Below are positions 59,098-64,000 of a stretch of DNA of 64,000 nucleotides, piece after piece. The position numbers were made by a program, and so were the translations under genes. The notes under the pieces were generated by a model that saw nothing but the letters and a program-made list of their open reading frames with translations, searched no databases and was not told the origin of the DNA. Numbering within the stretch: position 1 is the stretch's first letter; each line of letters starts with the position of its first letter. The DNA lies in the NCBI RefSeq assembly GCF_004123905.1, contig NZ_MZXW01000050.1, forward strand, positions 484,479-548,478, in the 5' to 3' direction. The DNA is from Bradyrhizobium betae (GTDB lineage Bacteria > Pseudomonadota > Alphaproteobacteria > Rhizobiales > Xanthobacteraceae).

Positions 59098-60159
59098 ATG
59101 ATCAGATTTGGCTTGCTGGGTTGCGGGCGCATCGCGAAACGCCATGCGGATCTGCTCGGTGGCAATCACATCGAGCGGGCCAGCCTCGTCGCCGTTTGTG
59201 ACAACGTCAAACCGCGCGCCGATGCGTTCGCGGCAAAGTTTGGCGTCCCGGCCTACGATGATCTGGACGATATGCTCGCGCGCAAGGACATCGACGCGGT
59301 CGCCGTCCTGACGCCGAGCGGTATGCATCCGCAGCACGCGATCGCGTGCGCGCGCGCTGGCAAGCACGTCGTTGTCGAGAAGCCGATGGCGCTTCGGTTG
59401 CAGGACGCCGACGACATGATCCGCGCCTGCGACGAAGCCGGCGTGAAGCTGTTCGTCGTCAAGCAAAATCGCTTCAACGTTCCGGTCGTCAAGGCGCGCG
59501 AGGCGCTGGACGCCGGCAGGTTCGGCCGGCTCATCCTCGGCACCGTGCGGGTGCGCTGGTGCCGGGACCAGTCCTATTACGACCAGGACGCCTGGCGCGG
59601 CACGTGGGCCTATGACGGCGGCGTGCTGACGAATCAGGCCAGCCACCACATCGATATGCTGGAATGGTTCTTCGGGGACGTGGTGAGCGTGCATGCGCGG
59701 GCAACGACGGCCTTGGTGAAGGTCGAGACCGAAGACACCGCGGTTGCGACGCTGAAATTCCGCAACGGCGCGCTTGGTGTCATCGAGGCGACCACGGCGG
59801 TTCGACCGAAGGACCTCGAAGGTTCCCTTTCGATCCTCGGCGAGAAGGGCACGGTTGAGATCGCGGGCTTTGCGGTCAACCAGATCAGGCACTGGAATTT
59901 CGTCGACGAGTTGCCGAGCGACAAGGTCGTCATCGAGAAGTTCTCGGTCAATCCGCCCAACGTCTACGGCTTCGGCCATCAGGCCTATTATCAGCACGTC
60001 GTCGACTGCCTGTTGCATCAGCGCGCCGCGCTGGTCGACGGCCTGCAAGGCCGCAAGAGCCTCGAACTGATCTCCGCCCTCTACGAGTCGATCGAGACCG
60101 GGCAGGAAGTGGCGCTGCGCTTCGAGCCGCGGCGGAGCAAGCTCGGTGTGATCTCGTGA
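59098..60159 (+). CDS. Gfo/Idh/MocA oxidoreductase, WlbA/WbpB-like
   Basis: 353 aa from ATG at 59098 (GGAAGGG upstream). NAD-binding FGLLGCGRIAKRHADLL and the family signature HVVVEKPMAL; the catalytic-domain segment is GGVLTNQASHHIDMLEWFFGD, as in WlbA. WlbA/WbpB oxidise C3 of UDP-GlcNAcA to the 3-keto sugar. Followed by an acyltransferase (4-base overlap) and an aminotransferase, the exact gene set for UDP-2,3-diacetamido-2,3-dideoxyglucuronate. The precursor dehydrogenase (WbpA) is not in the window. Confidence 0.85.
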   Translation: MIRFGLLGCGRIAKRHADLLGGNHIERASLVAVCDNVKPRADAFAAKFGVPAYDDLDDMLARKDIDAVAVLTPSGMHPQHAIACARAGKHVVVEKPMALRLQDADDMIRACDEAGVKLFVVKQNRFNVPVVKAREALDAGRFGRLILGTVRVRWCRDQSYYDQDAWRGTWAYDGGVLTNQASHHIDMLEWFFGDVVSVHARATTALVKVETEDTAVATLKFRNGALGVIEATTAVRPKDLEGSLSILGEKGTVEIAGFAVNQIRHWNFVDELPSDKVVIEKFSVNPPNVYGFGHQAYYQHVVDCLLHQRAALVDGLQGRKSLELISALYESIETGQEVALRFEPRRSKLGVIS

Positions 60160-60626
60160 GCGGAAAGCCGCAAGTGCACCAGGTCGCCGTGCGCGACGTC
60201 AAATTCGGTGAGCGCGTCAAACTGGTCGAACCGTGCAATCTCTACGGCTGCGAGATCGCGGATGACTGCTTCGTCGGCCCCTTCACGGAGATACAGGCAG
60301 GCGTCGTCGTCGGTGCGCGGACCCGTGTGCAGTCGCATGCCTTCATCTGCGAGCTGGTCTCGATCGGGGACGATTGCTTCGTCGGGCACGGCGTGATGTT
60401 CATCAACGACACGTTCTCGACCGGCGGGCCGGCCCGCGGCCGCCGCGAATTGTGGCGTTCGACCAAGATCGGCAACCGGGTTTCGATCGGTTCCAACGCC
60501 ACCATCATGCCGGTATCCATCGCAGATGACGTCGTGATCGGCGCGGGCTCGGTGGTCACGAAAGACATCACCGAGCCGGGCAGCTACGCCGGAAATCCCG
60601 CCCGCCGCCTCAAGGGCAAGACTTAA
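60156..60626 (+). CDS. hexapeptide N-acetyltransferase, WlbB/WbpD-like
   Basis: 156 aa from GTG at 60156, overlapping the oxidoreductase stop. Pure left-handed beta-helix: CNLYGCEIADDCFVGPFTEIQ, GARTRVQSHAFIC, FVGHGVMFINDTF (with the conserved Asn/His region), GSNATIMPVSI, GAGSVVTKDI. Size matches WlbB/WbpD, which acetylate the 3-amino group of the 2,3-diamino sugar. Confidence 0.85.
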   Translation: MSGKPQVHQVAVRDVKFGERVKLVEPCNLYGCEIADDCFVGPFTEIQAGVVVGARTRVQSHAFICELVSIGDDCFVGHGVMFINDTFSTGGPARGRRELWRSTKIGNRVSIGSNATIMPVSIADDVVIGAGSVVTKDITEPGSYAGNPARRLKGKT

Positions 60627-60651
60627 GGGCAAGACCCAGGGAATAGCATTC

Positions 60652-61749
60652 ATGCCGGTACCTTACGCGGATCTCGGGCTCCAGTATCAGTCGATCAAGG
60701 ACGAGATCGACGGTGCGATCGCTGCTGTCATTCGCGACAGCGCGTTCATCCGTGGTCCCTATGTCGACGCCTTCGAGCGGGAGTTCGCGGCGGCGGCGAG
60801 CGTCAAGCACTGCGTGTCCTGCGCCAATGGCACCGACGCGCTTTACCTCGCGATGGCGGCGCTCAAGGTCAAGCCGGGCGACGAGGTCATCACCACCGCG
60901 CATTCCTGGATATCGACGTCCGCGATGATCACGCATGCGGGTGCGAAAGTCGTGTTCTGCGATACCGACGGCGAGACCTTCACGATCGACCCCGCGGCGG
61001 TCGAAGCCGCGATCACGCCGCGCACCGTCGGCATCATCCCGGTGCATCTCTACGGCCAACCGGCCGACATGGATGCGATCATGGCGATCGCGCGCAAGCA
61101 CGGCCTCTGGGTCATCGAGGACTGCGCCCAGGCGCACCTCGCCCAATATAAGGGCCAGCCGGTCGGGACCTTCGGGGCGGCCGCGACCTACTCGTTCTAT
61201 CCGGGCAAGAATCTGGGCGCGTTCGGCGATGCCGGCGCGGTCGTGACGGAGGACGCGGCACTCGCAGAGCACATGACCATGCTGGCCCGGCACGGCGGCC
61301 TCGTGAAGCACAAGCACCTGATCGAAGGCATCAACAGCCGGCTCGATGGAATGCAGGCGGCGATCCTGTCGGCCAAGCTGAAGCACCTGCAGGCCTGGAC
61401 CAAGGCGCGTCAGGATGCTGCGGCGATCTATGATGCCGGTCTCAATCAGCTCGATGGCGTGGAGGTGCCCCGCGTCGCGGCGGATCGCACCCACGTCTAC
61501 CACCTCTATACGATCAAGCATAAGAAGCGTGACGCTCTCGCTGCGTATCTGGGCGAGAACGGGGTGCAGACGGCGATCAACTACCCGACAGCGCTGCCGC
61601 TGCTGCCCGCCTATGCGCGATTGGCGCATCGCCCCGAACAGTTTCCGAGGGCGTTTGAAGATCAGAGCAAGATCCTCTCGCTGCCGATGTTCGCGGAAAT
61701 CACGCGCGAGCAGCAGGACGAGGTCATCCGGCTGATCAAGAACTTCTAG
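60652..61749 (+). CDS. sugar 3-aminotransferase, WlbC/WbpE-like (DegT family)
   Basis: 365 aa. PYADLGLQYQSIKDEIDGAI at the start, PLP Asp in VIEDCAQAHLA, Schiff-base Lys in SFYPGKNLGAFGDAGAV, typical of WlbC/WbpE and QdtB/FdtB 3-aminotransferases. With the two genes upstream it completes 3-oxidation, 3-amination and 3-N-acetylation. Overlaps the convergent GT4 gene by 4 bases. Confidence 0.88.
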   Translation: MPVPYADLGLQYQSIKDEIDGAIAAVIRDSAFIRGPYVDAFEREFAAAASVKHCVSCANGTDALYLAMAALKVKPGDEVITTAHSWISTSAMITHAGAKVVFCDTDGETFTIDPAAVEAAITPRTVGIIPVHLYGQPADMDAIMAIARKHGLWVIEDCAQAHLAQYKGQPVGTFGAAATYSFYPGKNLGAFGDAGAVVTEDAALAEHMTMLARHGGLVKHKHLIEGINSRLDGMQAAILSAKLKHLQAWTKARQDAAAIYDAGLNQLDGVEVPRVAADRTHVYHLYTIKHKKRDALAAYLGENGVQTAINYPTALPLLPAYARLAHRPEQFPRAFEDQSKILSLPMFAEITREQQDEVIRLIKNF

Positions 61750-62957
61750 CTGTCGGCCTCGCTCAGGCGCCGCACGATGTCCCGGTAGCGCAGCGTCGAG
61801 GCTTGCTCGCTGTATTTCAGTGCGGCGACTGCCGCCAAGCGGCCTCGTTCAAGCGTCGCCGCGCGATCGGACGCAGCCTCGGTTATCGCTTGCGCGAGCC
61901 TGGCAGGATCCTCCGGGGGCACGATCCAGCCGATGTTTTCCTCGGCGACCGCAAGCCCGGCTTCCGCATTCGGCTCCGTTCCAACGATGACGGCGCGGCC
62001 GACGGCAAGGAAATTGTACAGGCGGCTCGGAATCGAAACGCCTGCGACGTTGCGCCGGTAGGGGATGGCCCAGGCGTCCGCCGCCGCCAGGAATTCGGCA
62101 AGCTGTTCCTCGGGCACCGGATCGAGCAAGGTGACGTTCTCCAGATTCTCCGCGGCCTGAAGCGTTTTCAGCTCGCTCCAGCCGACGCCCCAGCCCGACA
62201 GAACGAAGTGGATGTTCGTCTCATGCCGCAACAGCCGCGCGGCTTCGAACACGGTGCGAGGTGCATGCGTGAAGCCGAGATTGCCGCAGAGGCCGACGAC
62301 GAACTTCGCCGAATAAGGCTTCCTGAAACTGCTGGCGTCGTCGGGGGGGCGGAATTCGATCGGAAGCAATGTCCAGTTGGGCACGAAATGGATGCGCTCT
62401 GCTCGGACGCGCGGATAGCGCAGCAGCAGCGGAGGCACGTCACGGCCGATCACGAAGATCGCGTTCAGGGACCTGAACAGCCAGCCATTGGCGAGACGCA
62501 AGAGGCGCGTGACGAGTGAAGTCTGCCGGGCCATGCCGGCGGCCACCAGGGCTTCCGGATAGAGGTCGTAGATCAGGAGCGCGGTCCTGGCGCGCCGCAG
62601 CCTTGCGGCAAGCGTGATCGAATAGGGCAGCGTGAAGGGGCTCGTGACCGACATCACGACGTCGCCCGGCCGTGCGCGTCTATAGACGGCCCAGAACAGG
62701 CGCATCGCCAGCGCAGAGCTTGCGATGAGGCGTCTTGCGAGCGCGTGCTTGGGCGGTTTCCAGTTCGCGATCTCGACGACCTCGGGCGTGCTGCTGCCGG
62801 CCGCTGTCGGTCTCGCGGAGCCCGGCGTCCCCGACAGAACGACCGTCTGCATGTCCAGGGCGACGGCGTTCGCGATCGCACCGAGATAGGTCGCCGTCGT
62901 GCTCGAATCCGGCGGATAGAACTCCGTCGCGAGGATGAAGTTGGGAGCTTTGTCCAC
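61746..62957 (-). CDS. GT4 glycosyltransferase (WbuB/WcaI-like)
   Basis: 403 aa from GTG at 62957. Begins NFILATEFYPPDSSTTATYLGAIA, as in WbuB/WcaI-type transferases. The C-terminal GT-B site shows GLCGNLGFTHAPRTVFEAA, VLSGWGVGWSEL, LLDPVPEEQLAEFLAAADAWAIPYR and SRLYNFLAVGRAVIVG. Follows the HAD-phosphatase gene by 4 bases on the minus strand. Likely adds an amino sugar (L-FucNAc-type in WbuB) to the repeat unit; donor uncertain. Confidence 0.8.
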   Translation of the reverse strand: MDKAPNFILATEFYPPDSSTTATYLGAIANAVALDMQTVVLSGTPGSARPTAAGSSTPEVVEIANWKPPKHALARRLIASSALAMRLFWAVYRRARPGDVVMSVTSPFTLPYSITLAARLRRARTALLIYDLYPEALVAAGMARQTSLVTRLLRLANGWLFRSLNAIFVIGRDVPPLLLRYPRVRAERIHFVPNWTLLPIEFRPPDDASSFRKPYSAKFVVGLCGNLGFTHAPRTVFEAARLLRHETNIHFVLSGWGVGWSELKTLQAAENLENVTLLDPVPEEQLAEFLAAADAWAIPYRRNVAGVSIPSRLYNFLAVGRAVIVGTEPNAEAGLAVAEENIGWIVPPEDPARLAQAITEAASDRAATLERGRLAAVAALKYSEQASTLRYRDIVRRLSEADS

Positions 62958-62961
62958 GACG

Positions 62962-63504
62962 CTATCCGCGTGCCAGAAGCGGCAGGATGAAATCCCGCAG
63001 ATTTCCACCGGCAAAGAGATGGCCAGGCATTCCGGCGGCGTGGGCCGCTTCGATGTCGGACGGCCTGTCGCCAACCACGAAGCTCTTGCTCGGGTCGACG
63101 GGAAACTTGCCCAGGAGGTCTGTGATCATGCCGGGCTGCGGTTTGCGGCGATCACTGCTGCGCCGGTAAGGGGCGACTGACCCGTCCGGATGAAACGGGC
63201 AATATTCGAAGGCATCGATCCGCGCATCATGGGCCGCCAGCTGCTCCGCCATCCAGTCGTGCAGACGATGGATGTCGGCCTCCTGATAGAATCCTCTCGC
63301 CACGCCCGACTGGTTGGTGATGACGAAGGCGAAATAGCCGGCATCATTGATTGTCTTCACGGCCTCGATCGCGCCGTCGATCCAGCGGAATTTGTCGATC
63401 TCGAACAGATAATCGCTGTCGACGTTCAGAACGCCGTCGCGGTCGAAGAAGACGGCAGGGCGCAGCACCTGGTTGATCGCTGTGCTCTCTCGGTTTCGGG
63501 GCAT
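62962..63504 (-). CDS. GmhB-like HAD-IIIA phosphatase
   Basis: 180 aa from ATG at 63504. HAD motif I FFDRDGVLN, motif II VITNQSGVARG, motif III region RRKPQPGM, and motif IV VVGDRPSDIEAA. This is the D-glycero-D-manno-heptose-1,7-bisphosphatase (GmhB)/HisB-N subclass. The zinc loop is partly lost: CPFHP is present but the usual second C-x-C before RKP reads SSDRRKP. It may act on another sugar phosphate. Codons upstream of 63504 do not look coding. Confidence 0.78.
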   Translation of the reverse strand: MPRNRESTAINQVLRPAVFFDRDGVLNVDSDYLFEIDKFRWIDGAIEAVKTINDAGYFAFVITNQSGVARGFYQEADIHRLHDWMAEQLAAHDARIDAFEYCPFHPDGSVAPYRRSSDRRKPQPGMITDLLGKFPVDPSKSFVVGDRPSDIEAAHAAGMPGHLFAGGNLRDFILPLLARG

Positions 63505-63641
63505 TTCGGCTCGAAATTGCGTTCTCTGTGGGGGCGGGCAAGCCGCTGATGCAGCCCGGTCGCCCTGGGCGCTCAGTATCACGATTGTGTTCCAGGTCCA
63601 ATCTGTCCCTCCGCGCCCGGCTTGCCGGTTTCCGGGCTGTT

Positions 63642-63661
63642 CCCCGGGGTTGACCCCGGGG
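63642..63661. repeat. two adjacent CCCCGGGG palindromes
   Basis: CCCCGGGG-TTGA-CCCCGGGG in the 252-base divergent region between the HAD phosphatase and gmd, about 95 bases before the gmd start. Each half is itself palindromic, and the whole forms a stable hairpin. May be a regulator site or a leader structure. Confidence 0.35.
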
Positions 63662-63756
63662 GGGCGATATGGCCAAGAAGAAGACCGGGAATGCGCTTCG
63701 CTCGGCGGGTGGTGTGCATCCATCCATTATCAATTGCTACGGGAACAAGATTGGCC

Positions 63757-64000
63757 ATGACTCAACGTGTTGCTCTGATCACCGGCGTGACCGGGCAGGA
63801 CGGCGCCTATCTGGCCGAATATCTGCTGTCGCTCGGCTATGTCGTGCACGGCATCAAGCGGCGCTCGTCCTCGTTCAATACCGCGCGGGTCGATCACCTC
63901 TACGAGGACCCGCATGTCGGCAACGTGCCGTTCCTGATGCATTATGGCGACATGACGGACTCGAGCAATCTGATCCGCCTGGTACAGCAGATCCGGCCGA
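63757..64000 (+). CDS. gmd: GDP-mannose 4,6-dehydratase, 5' part
   Basis: 81 codons from ATG at 63757, cut by the window end. LITGVTGQDGAYLAEYLLSLGY (NAD-binding), GIKRRSSSFNTARVDHLYEDP and HYGDMTDSSNLIRLV are diagnostic of Gmd, which converts GDP-mannose to GDP-4-keto-6-deoxymannose. That product feeds GDP-fucose, rhamnose or perosamine; the PerA-like gene at 50722 would fit. Confidence 0.95.
   Translation, partial: MTQRVALITGVTGQDGAYLAEYLLSLGYVVHGIKRRSSSFNTARVDHLYEDPHVGNVPFLMHYGDMTDSSNLIRLVQQIRP

Overview
The window looks like a chromosomal segment of an alphaproteobacterium of the Bradyrhizobium/Rhodopseudomonas (Nitrobacteraceae) type. This rests on high GC with GC-rich third codon positions, frequent GTG/TTG starts and GTGA/ATGA overlaps, a Bradyrhizobium-style type II secretion cluster, and a dispersed palindromic repeat (29789-29839) of a kind I remember from Bradyrhizobium genomes. 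The genus is an inference from gene content and style, not from a marker gene. No rRNA, tRNA or CRISPR was seen.

Layout. (1) 1-4.7 kb: surface-glycan accessory genes (membrane-anchored GT2 glycosyltransferase, two methyltransferases, a five-bladed beta-propeller glycosidase-like protein, a NeuD/PglD-type acyltransferase). (2) 4.8-10.9 kb: exported or envelope proteins (HExxHxxGxxH metalloprotease with RTX and FG-GAP repeats, secreted beta-helix protein, Sel1 protein) mixed with a hexapeptide acyltransferase and a WbqC-family protein. (3) 11114-14067: an apparently intact 2954-bp IS1595-type transposon with an 8-bp target duplication and imperfect terminal inverted repeats. Its cargo is a HEPN-like protein, a 60-aa protein, a coiled-coil/winged-helix protein and a highly structured, terminator-ended, possibly non-coding stretch. 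(4) 14.3-19.1 kb: a Tat-exported metallophosphoesterase with a LamG-like tail, and a large repeat protein with AIDA-type strand-loop-strand repeats. (5) 19.2-34.5 kb: a type II secretion system, gspO-gspD on the minus strand, gspE-F-G-H-I-J-K-L-M on the plus strand, then a 1200-aa classical autotransporter on the minus strand and a GspC/GspN-like gene. (6) 34.5-64 kb: a large O-antigen/capsule-type locus.

The polysaccharide locus contains several sugar-nucleotide modules. rfbF-rfbG-rfbH plus a ThDP enzyme and an NAD-dependent reductase resemble the route to a CDP-linked branched 3,6-dideoxysugar of the yersiniose type. A perosamine-synthase-like aminotransferase sits with a methyltransferase and a cupin in a tightly overlapped operon. 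A WlbA/WlbB/WlbC-like trio would make a 2,3-diamino sugar (UDP-GlcNAc3NAcA type). There is a RffA/WecE-like aminotransferase, and gmd starts at the right edge. Assembly genes include a Wzx-like flippase, a Wzz-like chain-length protein, several glycosyltransferases and, most unusually, three complete tandem paralogues of one polytopic membrane family plus a fragment of a fourth. These share a C-X10-C-P-Y motif and an FATEGIASVG-like motif (LLATEGIASVG in one copy) and are candidate Wzy polymerases.

The most interesting items are: the transposon with HEPN cargo and structured RNA-like region; the polymerase-paralogue array with two decayed fragments that record a past duplication of a [polymerase-glycosyltransferase] unit; and the branched-dideoxysugar pathway without a visible E3 reductase. 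All functional calls come from reading motifs by eye; no database search was run.
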